Of a stretch of DNA of 64,000 bases, positions 14,308-26,042 are shown in pieces. The notes beneath the pieces were generated by a model, which did not search any database, was not told the DNA's origin, and was given only the letters and a program-made list of their open reading frames with translations. How positions within the stretch are numbered: position 1 is the stretch's first letter; every line of letters begins with the position of its first letter. The position numbers were made by a program, and so were the translations under genes. Source of the stretch: Brasenia schreberi (taxonomy: Eukaryota; Streptophyta; Magnoliopsida; Nymphaeales; Cabombaceae); assembly GCA_036023115.1 (NCBI GenBank), contig JAYKKT010000089.1, forward strand, positions 9,403,501 to 9,467,500, written 5' to 3'.

Positions 14308-17300
14308 ATGTAAGGGATTACCCTTACATTGTGAGGGTTGTGTTAGGCTTCCGATAGCCAGCGTAAAACTTCGTCGGATTTTTACAACATGAATTACAAA
14401 AATTATGAGCATTGCTTTGGGGCGTTCCCGCCTAGCGACGTGTTGCAGAGCCCGAATGCTGTAAGAAGTAAGCAAGGGCCACTACATTTTCGCCCGAATG
14501 TAGTGAATCAATTGCAGAGAGGGTTCCCACATCATGGACGGGTGTGGGTAAAGAAGTTAGTCCCGCTACATCACCGCGCGAATGTAGTGAAAAATTTTCA
14601 GAGAGAGTCTCTGCATTTTGATTATGGACGGATGCGGGGGGTAAGGAAGCTAGTCCTAGATAATAAGATTCGTATTGGTTCTTGGAATATCGGAACATTA
14701 TTGGGTAAGCTAATGGAGGTGGTAGATATTATGATTCGGAGAAAGATTCATATTCTATGTTTACAAGAGACAAAATGGGTTGGAGAAAAAGCAAAGGAGA
14801 TAGAGGATATAGGTTTTAAATTATGGTACTCAGGTAAAGAAAAGGATTGAAACGGAGTTGGTATTATCATAAATAAAGATTTAAAGGAGAGTGTAGTAGA
14901 CATACAATGATATGGTGACCGAATCATGACGTTGAAATTAGTGTTAGGAGCAGAGGTTTTGAATATAGTTTGTTTTTACGCACCCCAAGTAGACTAGAAG
15001 ATAGTATAAAGACGGTTTTTTGGGAAGAGTTAGATAAGGTGTTTCAAAAGATTCCACAAAGGGAGATGATTTGTTTAGGAGGAGATTTAAATGGACATGT
15101 CGGTAAAGAGGCATTAGGATATCAAGGGATTCATGAAAACTTTGGTTTTGGGGATATAAACGAGGAAGGTAGGGAGATTTTAAATTTCGCTGTCATTTGA
15201 TCTCTTTATAGTCAATACAATCTTTAAAAAACGAGATGAACATTTAATTACTTATAAGAGTGGCTTATTACAAACACAAATTGATTACTTTATTTGTAGA
15301 AAAAAAGATAGAGCGTGTTGTAAAGATTATAAGGTAATTCCAGGAGAAAGCTTAACCACCCAACATCGACTTTTAGTCATGGATTTACAAATAAAAAAAT
15401 AGACAAAGAAGAAAAAGTGCATCGAGCTATTCAGACTAAATGGTGGAACCTCAAAAGCGAGAAAGAAGATATATTTAGACAGAAAGTCCTTCAAGGAGAT
15501 GTTTGGAATTATGTTGGCACACCCTGTGATATGTGGAACAATATGGCTATACATATTAGGAAAGTGGCGGAAGATGTGTTAGGGGTATCTAAGGGAGGTG
15601 TACCGGCACAAAAAGAAGCTTGGTGGTGGAGTGAAGTAGTACAAAATAAAATCAAGGCAAAGAGGGCACGTTACAAATTACATTATGCTAAGAAAACTAG
15701 TGAAACTTTAGAAGCTTATAAGAAAGCAAAAAAGGAAGCGAAAAAGGCCGTTAGTGAAGAAAAAGCTAAGATTTGGGATGACTTATATAAAAAACTCAAC
15801 TCAAAAGAGGGTGAAAGAGATATTTTTAGGATAGCTAGGGCTAGAGATAAGAAAACTAAAGATCTTAATTATGTTAGATGCATAAAAGACGAGGATGAAA
15901 AAATTCTAGTGGCAAATGATGATATACGAAATAGATGGAAAAACTATTTTTATAATCTTTTTAATGAAAATAAAGATGTTAGTATTAGTTTAGGAGATTT
16001 AGCCAAGTCAGAAAAGTATATAAACCACAATTTCTACCGACGTATTCAAAAGAATGAAGTCAAAGAGGCTCTTAAACATATGAAGAGTGGTAAATCGGTA
16101 GGACCAGATAATATTCCTATAGAAGTTTGGAAAATACTAGGAGAAATAGGAATCACTTGGCTCATAAGACTATTTAATGAAATATGGAAAAACCAGAAGA
16201 TGCCCGAGGAATGGAGAGCAAGTACATTATACCCATATATAAGAATAAGGAAGACATTCAAAATTGTGCGAATTATCGAGGTATCAAGTTAATGAGTCAT
16301 ACTATGAAATTATGGGAAAGAATTATCGAACGTAGATTAAGACAAGTATCAAGTACAACAGAGAACCAATTTGGATTTATGCCAGGCAGATCTACTATTG
16401 AAGCGATTCACCTTTTGAGACGTCTTATGGAACATTTTAGAGCAAAAAGAAAGACCTTCACATGATATTTATTAATCTAGAAAAAGCTTATGATAGGGTA
16501 CCGAGGGAGGTTCTTTGGAGAACTTTAGAAAAAAGAGGTATCCCATTGACATATATTAACCTTATAAGAGACATGTATGATGGTGCAAAAACATGTGTGA
16601 GGACTCATGAAGGAACGACATACTTCTTTGAAGTTAATATTGGGTTACATCAAGGATCAACTTTAAGTCCATATTTATTTATAATGGTGATGGATGTGTT
16701 AACAAAACATATTGAAGATGAAGTACCTTGGTGTATGTTATTTGCAGATGACATTGTATTAGTGGAGGAGTCTAAGGAAAAAGTTAATAGAAAATTGGAA
16801 CTATGGAGAGAAACATTAGAAAGCAAAGGCCTCCGACTTAGTAGAACAAAGACAGAATATATGGAATGTAAGTTTGATCATTTGGCTACTTCAGAGGACA
16901 TAGAAATTAAAATTGGCACACATTGTATTCCCTAAAAGGAAAGTTTTAAATACCTAGGATCAATTTTTCAGAGTGATGGAAGAATTGATGGAGATGTTAC
17001 ACATAGAATTAATGCTGGTTGGTTAAAATGGAGAGGAGCATCAGGTATTCTTTGTGATAAGAAGATACCATTAAAATTAAAAGGTAAATATTATAGAGGA
17101 GCAATTAGGCCTGCCATGTTTTATGGTTATGAGTGTTGGGCAGTTAATCATCAATATGTACAAAAGATGTCCGTGACAGAAATGAAGATGTTAAGATGGA
17201 TGAGTGGTCATACAAGAAAAGACCGTATATATAATGAGGTTATTAGAAACAAATTAGGAGTGGCACCAATAGAGGATAAAATAAGAGAACATCATTTAAG

Positions 17301-17538
17301 ATGGTTTGGACATATAGAAAGAAGATCAAAAGAAGAACCTCTAAGAATAGAAAAACTAAATTTGGAAAGTATTAAAAGAGGTATAGGACGACAACAAAAG
17401 TGTTGGAAAGAAACAATAAAGAATAATCTTGCTTATTGGGAGTTAACTGCTAACATGGCACACGATAGGGATCTGTGGAAACAAAGAATCCATGTAGCCG
17501 ACCCCGTCTAGTATGGGAAAAGGCTTAGTTGTTGTTGT
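14308..17538 (+). mobile_element. RTE-type LINE, copy 1 (near full length)
   Basis: A 3.2-kb non-LTR retrotransposon ending in a (GTT)n tail, with a perfect 16-bp target duplication. Endonuclease pieces: IRIGSWNIGTL and CLQETKWVG (frame 14389-14850), then CLGGDLNGHVGKE (frame 14970-15200). RT pieces: thumb/finger region 15417-16292 with SGKSVGPDNIPIE; 16184-16465 with NQFGFMPGRST; 16462-16935 with [26 protein letters not shown] and catalytic FADDIVL. The C-terminal region (17116-17511) has MKMLRWMSGHTRKDRI and HHLRWFGHIERR. At least four stops or frameshifts separate the frames, so it is dead in cis. This domain set and the GTT tail fit the RTE clade of plants. Confidence 0.9.
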
Positions 17539-17554
17539 TTATATTTGGACCACC
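17539..17554. repeat. Target-site duplication, right copy (LINE copy 1)
   Basis: Perfect 16-bp match to 14292-14307, directly after the (GTT)n tail. Confidence 0.9.
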
Positions 17555-20474
17555 CTATGATCGGTTGGTGTATAGACTCAAGAGCTACAAGTCACACCTC
17601 GAAGACCAAGGAAGGGGCAATGGATCTAAAGGAATATCAACCTAGGGAACATCGAGTTTATATGGAAAATAATACTTTCTTAGATGTTCTCGGTATTGGG
17701 TCCTTCAGGATACATGTACAAGGCAAACCAATTGTATTGACCGATGTGTTAATTCTACCATCAATACGACGTAATTTGGTCTTGGTCCCTGTCTTAGTAA
17801 AGAAAGGTTTTGAGGTTAGGTTTATTCTTAACAAGGTGATTATGGGTAAGCATGGGAGAATTTGGTTGAGAATTTGATGTAAAACAAGGACTATTCAAAT
17901 TATGTGATAATGAAAATAAATCATCTTCTGTTTATATTGAGAGTGCCTTTACTATTGATATGAATATGTGACATAAATGCCTAGGGCATATAAGTCTAGA
18001 AAAGTTGAGAAAATTATCAAACTTTGACTTATTGCTTGGATTTGAAGAAAATACTTTCAACAAGTGAAGCTTGTATACAAGGAAAAATGACAAGAAAAGT
18101 TTTTTCAAAGGAAACAACAAGGGCAACAACCCTGTTAGAAGTTATCTACACAGATTTATGGAGACATTTTAGAGTAAAGTCACATCGAGGAAAGGGTTAT
18201 TTTATAACATTTATCAATGATTACTCTAGATATATGTATTTATATCTTTTGGCACATAAATCTGAGGCACTTGATGCTTTTAAAAAATATAAGTAAGAAG
18301 TGAAAAATCAATTAGGGTATTTGATCAAAGTCTTAAGATCAGACAGAGGAGGTGAATATACCTCGGCAAAATTCTTAAAATTTTGCAAAGACTTTGGTAT
18401 TACTAAACAGAATACAATGCCCAAGACACCTCAGCAAAATAGTGTAGATGAAAGATACAATAAAACCTTGTTGAATATGACAAGGTCAATGATAATTGAT
18501 GCCTCTCTTCGAAGGATATTTTGGGAAGAAGCAGACCTAAGTCATCTCAAGAGGTGGGGATCTATTGCACATGTCAAGATCGTTGATCAGTCTAGAGATA
18601 AGCTAGACAGAGGTTCTTGAGATGTATATTTATTAGATATCCAAAAGGTTCAAAAGGATATCGGTTTTATCATAAGGACCATGGACTCATTGAAAGCAGA
18701 GATGTTGAATTCTTAGAAGATACTTAGAATGATATATTGGAGAACGATGAGGAATGTGTTGATGATTTGGTAGACTTAGACCAATCATCTTTTGAGCACA
18801 TAGAAGATCTTCTTAAAACTATCGATACCTTGAGTGGACATAAGAGGCAAAGAGGCACTCTGTCCTACTTAAAGGATTATCACACTTTTCTTCCAGAAGA
18901 AGTGTGTAATTCGGTAGATTTAGATGAGTTGGTTGATAACTTGACTTATCAGCAAGCAATGAACTCATCAGAAGTGACAAACTGGGAGAAAGTCATGGAT
19001 GAAGAAATTGAGTCTAGAAAAACCAAGTATGGGAATTGACTGATTTGTCAAAAGGAAGAAAAGCTATAGGCTGTAAATGGGTTCTGAAAAAGAAATATAA
19101 GGTTGATGGTACAATCGACAAATTTAAAGCGAGGTTGGTTGCAAAGGATTTTTCGAAAAAATAGGGAATAGATTATGTTGAGACATATTCTGCAGTTACG
19201 AAATCCTAACAATATCTGCATACTATGATTTGAATTTACATCAGTTAGATGTAAAGACAGCTTTTTTAAATAAAAATTTAGAAGAAATCATATACATGCA
19301 GCAACCCGAAGGATTCGTGGTTGAAGGCCAAGAAGATAAAGTATATAGGTTGAAAAAATCCCTATATGGCCTTAAATAGTCACCTCGCCAATGTTATTTG
19401 ATTTTTCAAAATACCATTATAGAACTTGAGTTTGTGGCTAACAAACTTGATCACTGTGTATATGTTTGGATTAGTGAGATTTGTCATCTTGTCATTGTAT
19501 GTAGATGACATATTGTTGACTGGAAACGACAATGAGATGATTGTCAAAACTAAGTCAAGGTTGAATTCAAAGTTCGAAATGAAGGATATGGGGGAAGCAT
19601 CCTATATCCTGAGAATAAAGATCTCTCGAGATAGAGGATCTAGACTCCTATGCTTGAGTCAGGAGAGATATATTGACTATATCTTCAAGAAGTTTAAAAT
19701 GGGTGAATGCAAGTCTGCAGATACACCTGTTGTAAAAGGGGTTAAATTGAGTAAGACTGATTGTCCCTGTGAAGGAGACGATAAACCTAATATTCCTTAT
19801 GCACAAGCTGTTGGCAGCTTGATGTATGCTATGTTATGTATAAGACCTGATATCAGTTTTGTTGTTGATCTTGTAAGTAGGTATCAAAGTAATATTGGTT
19901 GGTAACACTGGGTGACTGTGAAAAGGATTCTAAGATATCTGAAAGCAACAAAGGACTTGAACCTGTGCTTTTAAGCAAATGAACTAAAAGTGGTAGGATA
20001 CTCAAATGCTGACTTTGTTATGAGCAAAGATGACAACAAATCAACCTCGAGACAAATACTCTTATTTGGAGGTGGTGTTGTTTCTTGGGCATGTAAGAAA
20101 CAAGGCTGTGTAGCATTGCATACACAGGAAGCTGAGTATGTAGCTTGCTGTATGGCTGCAAAAAGTATTGTCTGGATAAGTCGCTTCATATGAGATTTGA
20201 AGTTGGAAATAACAAACGAGTCAGTAGTTATTTATTGTGATAACAATACAGCAATTACTCTTATTAAGAGTGGAGCGGATTGCTCGAAAAGCAAGTATAT
20301 AATTGTAAAACACTACTATGTTTATGATATAGTTACGAGAAAGAAAATATCCATCTCATACATGCCAACGAAAGATATGTTGATAGACCCCTTAACAAAA
20401 GGCATAACAGAGGATCTCTTCTCAAAAAATGTTACTAACATGAATTTGAGGTATGTTTTATTGTTGTATAGATA
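17555..20474 (+). pseudogene. Copia element 1 protease-integrase-RT-RNase H fragments
   Basis: Protease: WCIDSRATSH (about 17563-17592); the family active site is DSGA, so the glycine is now Arg. Pre-integrase and integrase: TDLWRHFRVKSHRGKGYFITFINDYSRY (18149-18232) and LRSDRGGEYTSAKFL (18300-18620), giving the D and later E regions of the DDE core. RT: LYVDDILLTGNDNEM (frame 19426-19905), with catalytic YVDD intact. RNase H: GYSNADFVM and EAEYVACCMAAKSIVW (19990-20193), then IYCDNNTAITLIKS...DPLTKGI (20197-20475). Internal stops separate all blocks. Confidence 0.85.
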
Positions 20475-20490
20475 AATAACCATACAAGGG

Positions 20491-20841
20491 ACAAATTGTT
20501 GTGTTGAGAAATAACTACACAAAGGTTCTTATTGCAATCGTAACGAAGAAAGGACATAAAGAGAAAAACCATATCGATTCACTTCGCTCGAATGAAGTGA
20601 GGTCGAGATTTCGAGAACCATGAGCAACGTTAGCGAGATTTCGAGTAACTGGTGCGGAAGGGAAGGCACAGGTGGAGCATCCGGGATGAGGGGAGGAGGC
20701 TGCCTACGAAAAGAGCAAACGATATAGAGCGAGACATTCACACCTGAAATTTCAACCCGGGAAAGCCACCAACGATGCAAAGCAGGTGTTCTTCGCGGAA
20801 ACGCCGGAATCCGCCCGCCACCAACAGAGGTCGATTCAACA
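20491..20841 (+). repeat. 3' LTR of copia element 1
   Basis: It starts tgttgtgttgag after a purine-rich acaagggacaaat and ends gattcaaca, matching the 5' LTR end. The next base begins the VTE6-like remnant, so this is also the boundary with host sequence. Confidence 0.65.
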
Positions 20842-22264
20842 AAGTCGTCGACGGAGGATGGTTGTAGTGGCGGTTGGCGGAGTTCCGGGAGATGTTGTGG
20901 GTTCGATGGCGGCGTCCGTCGCCGGAGCGTTCTGTTCGAGTCCGCCCACGTGAGCGTCGGCGGTGGTGTGGTTGGCGCTCCTCTACTTGTGACGGGTCTC
21001 TCCCTCTCCGGCATCGCTTCGGCTTTCCTCTTGGGAGTACTGATGTGGAGATCATTCGGCCCGCCAGGATTTCTTCTGGTTGCTTCGTATTTCGTCATTG
21101 TGAGCATCGTTCTCTCTCTGATCTGGTCACTAAGTCAGCTTTTCAATGTCGGGATTTTGATTTGGATGTATTAGTTCTTCCTCTGCGATAGTCTATTCCT
21201 CAGGTTTTATATGGCGTTCAGCGAGTTCTTTTTTGGTACTTCTCGTGTGGGCTTTTTTCTTCTACTGTTTATCGAATTTTATCGAACACTTATGAATATT
21301 GAAACTTCAGTTGTTTGAATCGTTCACATTTATAATTCAATCCTGATACTTGTTTTGATTTTATAATGCCGTGCAAGACTAATCTCTAATTGATCCTAAA
21401 GCCTTGTAATTTCTTCCAAAAGCGCAATTGAACTGTTGTGCATGAAAATATTGTGAGGAAAGTACAGAAGTTTCACTCAGGGTAATCAGCTCAAAGCCTG
21501 ATTGCTAGCAGCATTTTTCAGCACCTTAAGCTCTAAGTTGTTTGGAAGAACAATTAATCACTTTGATTTGGTCGCATTGATCACCATTCACCATGCCTTT
21601 ATTCAACTTCGATATTCTCATACACGTTTTTGTAATGAAAGCAATTGCCATCATTAGTCGCTGATTATTAGCTTGAAAATTTGTCAGGAAATGTCTCTCT
21701 AATCTACGGGCATCAGATCTTTTTTTGGTTGGCACCATTTTTGAGTATGGCGTGCTGCTTTACATGTCAAAGATATTTCTTGCAAGTGTGGTTACCTTTG
21801 GCTTGAAACTGTTAGTAACACGGATGTAAATAAGGTACTGCCGCAACAAAGGTGAAAATTGCACAAAAGGAAGCACAAGGCATTGCGGAAAAGTGCAGAG
21901 GAAGAAGAGGGCCAGTGAGTGTTATTGGGTCTAGTGCTGCTGGATGTGTTTGCACATTACTATCGATCTTGCAGGTAGGTGGAAAAGTGTTTGCGGGATT
22001 ATGGCAACTTGGGTTTGTGGCAAGCTATTGTACAAAAATTGAGCGATACAGTTTCCAGCAAGATTGGCAAGGCATATGGTAAAACCACGTAAGCCCTTCA
22101 ACTCTCAAGCACCTTAGAACTAATTATTGTGTGTATACTGATACCTATATTTCTGCTTTCTTACTATTTTATGCTTTAATAAGTCAATCATTGTAAGATC
22201 ACAAAACACTCCAAAGGTGTTTGACATATTCGAAACGTGTGTTAATGCTCTTTGTATATATGGT

Positions 22265-22575
22265 TGTATTGGTTCGTTGCAATTCAATAAAAGTTTGAGG
22301 CTTTGAGCGCTTTTGGCATTTTATACATGATTCTGATTTATTGTCCCGTGTATGTTCTGCCTTCTTATGTTTATGCTTTGTTGGAGAGCTGTTGGCGCAT
22401 TTATTGGTTCACTGAAACTGAATGAAAGTTCGAGTTTTTTTGACACTTATGTTCTGCCTCTGATTTATTGTCCCGTGTATATTCTGCCTCCTTATGTTTA
22501 TGCTTTGTTGGAGAGCTGTTGGCGCATTTATTGGTTCATTGAAACTTAATGAAAGTTCGAGTGATTTTGACACTT
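22265..22575 (+). repeat. 127-bp tandem duplication in the VTE6-like intron
   Basis: Two nearly identical units begin ctgatttattgtcccgtgta at 22333 and 22460. A more diverged half unit sits at about 22265-22332. The units differ by only a few bases, so the duplication is recent. Confidence 0.85.
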
Positions 22576-22846
22576 CCATTGTTTTTTATGGTCGCGTTTC
22601 AGTTGCTGAAATCAATGTTTATGGTCCAGAACTATGCAGACATTTTTTCTTTCCTCAAGATGATGTTTAAATCTTATCTGCAATAAGCAAACAAATAGTC
22701 TAGAGGTTTAGGATGCAACAATTTTGATGCAGCATTCATATGTCATATCAAAGCTTAACTTGTTCAGCGCTTGGTCTGGTATGTCTTCCATTACTTTGCT
22801 CTGTTCATATTGATTTCTTTTATCACTAATCTATATTCTTCATTCC

Positions 22847-23481
22847 AATGTTATAAATATTGTATCGTACAATATGCTAAGTGATATGAGTGTATTGATA
22901 CCTGAATCGATATGATTCAAGTACAAATCACAATATACATGAATCACACCCATATCGCAATGTATCGTACGATACACTACAATATGGGTATCATATCATA
23001 TGATGCATTGTGATACGGGTACAGTATCGTATGATACACTATAAATTTCAGAAAACATATTTTTTAAGTTTCATAAAACATATTTAAAAATAATAAATAA
23101 AAGGTTGAGTGTGTTTAAACCCCTCTAAAACAGCTTCGTTTGCTCCTTTTGCATGTCTATCTCTTCCTCTCTTAAAGACCAACTCTTTTCTCTCTAAAAA
23201 TCTCATATTTATTCTACATTCATCAATAATCATTTATCCTAAGTTTCAAAATGAGACCCGAGAGCGAGTACGCATGTGATTTAGTTTGTTTTGACGTTGA
23301 ATTCGTTGTCTCTTGGTATGGTGCAAGTTGAAGAATTTTTTTCACAATTTTTTTTAATGATTTTAATGTTTTTAAATGAATTTTTAGAAAAATAATTGAA
23401 AAAACACCTGTATTGTATGATACGATACAGGTGTATTGGTGCGCCATGCGATGCAGGGTCCAATACGATATTTAAAACATT
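22847..23481. mobile_element. TIR element of about 635 bp with ATCGTA-rich ends
   Basis: The left end at 22847-22867 and the reverse complement of 23461-23481 match at 18 of 21 positions (aatgttNtaaatatNgtatN). Both ends carry palindromic words such as gtatcgtacgatac and gtatgatacgatac. No transposase was found and no clear target duplication, so this is a MITE-like or MULE-like passenger. Confidence 0.5.
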
Positions 23482-25991
23482 ACTTCTTTCTGCATTTAAT
23501 GCATTTCATATTATCTCTTCCAATACGAGGCCCTTCACCTCCGTCCAAATAACCTGTCAGATTTTTTTAGGTGATGGCATCCAATTTAAATGGGCCTTTG
23601 AGCCCATGTTTTTTTGCTTTTGCTTCTTTCATTGAAACCTTTGATAAGGACTAATATTTTGTGCTTGCAGCATTGCACAAATAATACAAGAGGCATCCTA
23701 TAGCAAAACATTAATTTTTCATGTGGTCTTTCTAAAAGGCTCTAGAGTTTAAACCTGTTTTTTTGCTTGATCATGAGTTTGTTGCCACACAATCACTTGG
23801 AACTTTGTGATTTGTTGTCATGCTTTTGGCTTGTTGATTTTCTTCCTGTAATTACATCTTCCATTTGTTAAAGAGTGTCTACAATGATAGCCATATATAG
23901 TGGTTGTAGAAATTCTCATACAGGATTTACAGACTAAAACAAGCGCCCTGAGGTGGAGCAATGATGCTAACAAGCTGAAGGAATGTTTACCTATGTCTAC
24001 GATGTTCATCTGAATAGTTCTCCTGATTTTGAGATTCACTCGGAAGTTAAACAGCAATAGAGGAAACATGTGAACTTAGACTTCTAGTTTTGAACTCAGG
24101 AAGAAAGTACAAATCCTTCCTTCTATTTCTCTTCATAATTGAGCTTGTTTGAAGTATTCATGAACCAGACTAGTATTTTAGTGTCTAAATCAAGGTTAGG
24201 AGCTGGGTTTCAAGATACTTTGAGGTAGGTGTGCGTTCTTTTCTTATGGGAGCATGTTATGGGTTGTTTTCATGTTTCTAAATGTGCATAAGATTATAAA
24301 CTGCTGTATGACCATTTTTAATTGATGTTTAATAACATTGCATTGCTTTGATTTGTAATTATGCTTCAATATATGGTGGACAAATTGACTTAGAATGACA
24401 GGATTTGTACACAGCATAGCTATTTTTTATAATGTGGGTGCTTTTCAATATTCTTTCTGTGAAATTTTCTTTTGTTTTTTCTGCTAAAATGCTTAAAGTA
24501 TGATGATAACATAATTTTTATTTTAAAAGATCGACTTGAGTGAAGCTGTTCTGTCTTCTGTGTGTCGTTGCATCTCAAGTCGCAAATCTTGGAGAGAGTT
24601 TTATTGGCGCTTCATTCCAAGCAAAGGATGGGTTTATATGGGTAAGAAATAATGCAGTTTGCTACTCTGCCATTTCCTTCTTCTCCAATATGCTATAACT
24701 CGTGCAAATTCTCATTTTTATTTGCATTCAAAAATGAAAATTTCTTAGGTGATCACATTGTGTTGTTCGCTTGACTTGTAAATGGTGTACAGACGAGAGC
24801 ACTTAATTTACATAATCACGCATGCGATTGACACATCAAATAATTGCTTTATAGATATTATTTGAGTGAATTTTCTTTAGCATTGACTTCATTATCTTAT
24901 ATTTGACCAAGTTGTTCTAATGATGTGTAACTGTTTTACATAATAGATAAACACTTCCACATACACAGAAGCATGCACATGCACACACACATGCACACAC
25001 TTGCATAAATCTATGTACGTATGCCAATGTGTTCCTCCTAACGGCAGGATGATGTGGATGGTCTTATTTCATTTCCGCTTCCCTCAATCTTTCTTGGAAT
25101 ATTTCTTTTAGATGAGTTTACTTTGTGTTGTGAAGAATCAATTTTCATAGGGTCTAATTAACATCCCAGCATGTTCCCCTAAGAGATTTGAAAAATTGAT
25201 GGACTATATGCATTTAGATTTCAAGACTTAAGGTGTAAAGATTTGATTCTCTCATTTCAGCCTAGACAATTGTTCAAAAACCCGTGGGTTGCCATGTAGT
25301 AGTTTTTCGTTCTTCAGGTTTGGTTAGGTCAGGTATTAGTATATAATCCACTCTAGATGCCATGGCAGTGGTCACATTCGTTTCCAGTTTTACATTGTTC
25401 ATGTTCTTTGAAGTTCTTAGCAATTTTGGATGGTAGTGCTGGATCTTTGGATTGTGCTTGACATCACGGTGATCTCAAGCTCTATTGCATTGAAAAGTAT
25501 GGTAGATTTGACCCAAAGCTACTAAACGTTTTGTGTGGCTTGTGGGATAAATGAGCTTGGCCAGAATCAGAGACCTCTCTGGTTAATATCATGGTCAGCG
25601 ATACAAACTGGTTGGGGGTCTTGGAGTTGGTTGCTTCTTAGTTCTTACTTCTCCAATAGTTTTCTGTTGACCTTCCGGTATAAATTGTTGTTTTGTTGTC
25701 AAAAGAATTCCTCAAGATATCTTTTCTTTTTCCTGTTTTGCAGCTTACCAATGATGTTGTCAACATTATAAACATTTCGATCGGCAGCACTCTTGCCATT
25801 CTGATGAAGCAACTTTTGGTCTAGTCAGTCCTAGATAACCCCATGGGGATGTTTTCTTGATTTTTCCATTACTTCTGTTCATCTTATACATACATTTACT
25901 GATGTGGCTGATACCATCGATGCTAATTTTATGAGTCATAGTTCTGGGTGAATTTACTTTGGAGTTCTTTTTTTCTTTTTTCTTTTTTACA

Positions 25992-26042
25992 GCTTGTGAG
26001 TCCACCGCCCAGCCAGGGGAACTATCGCTCTTGTGCCTGGGT
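25992..26042 (-). mobile_element. SINE-like family B fragment
   Basis: cttgtgagtccaccgcccagcc...gctcttgtgcctggg matches the 5' part of the family B units at 31056 and 33356 (minus orientation). Truncated. Confidence 0.45.

Larger units (their letters stand above)
12284..20841 (+). mobile_element. Ty1/copia element 1, containing a nested RTE LINE
   Basis: Order: 5' LTR (about 12284-12650), primer-binding site, non-coding leader, gag (about 13751-14228), protease, integrase, RT and RNase H (17555-20474), then 3' LTR (about 20491-20841). The RTE LINE at 14308-17538 splits gag from protease. Removing the LINE and one target duplication rejoins the coding region. The LTRs are recognisably related but far from identical, and gag-pol holds many stops, so the element is old. 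The integrase-RT-RNase H order defines copia rather than gypsy. Confidence 0.85.
20842..25824 (+). pseudogene. VTE6: VTE6-like (DUF92, phytyl-phosphate kinase) pseudogene
   Basis: Exon remnants: 20842-21099 (GAPLLVTGLSLSGIASAFLLG...GFLLVASYFVI), 21835-22089 (TKVKIAQKEAQGIAEK, RRGPVSVIGSSAAGCVC, FAGLWQLGFVASYCTK, then SDTVSSKIGKAYGKTT), 24530-24641 (CVVASQVANLGESFIGASFQAKDGFIW) and 25744-25824 (LTNDVVNIINISIGS...LLV, stop). VTE6 is a plastid-envelope phytyl-phosphate kinase of the tocopherol salvage pathway (family knowledge). Defects seen: no start codon or transit peptide in the exon 1 frame, a one-base loss at the exon 1 donor, an extra A in the A5 run at 22034-22038, no exon with the usual VPRGTEG block between 22090 and 24529, and about 7 extra bases after GAAGCTGTT in the 24530 exon. 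A real gene with assembly errors is possible but would need several of them. Confidence 0.8.
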
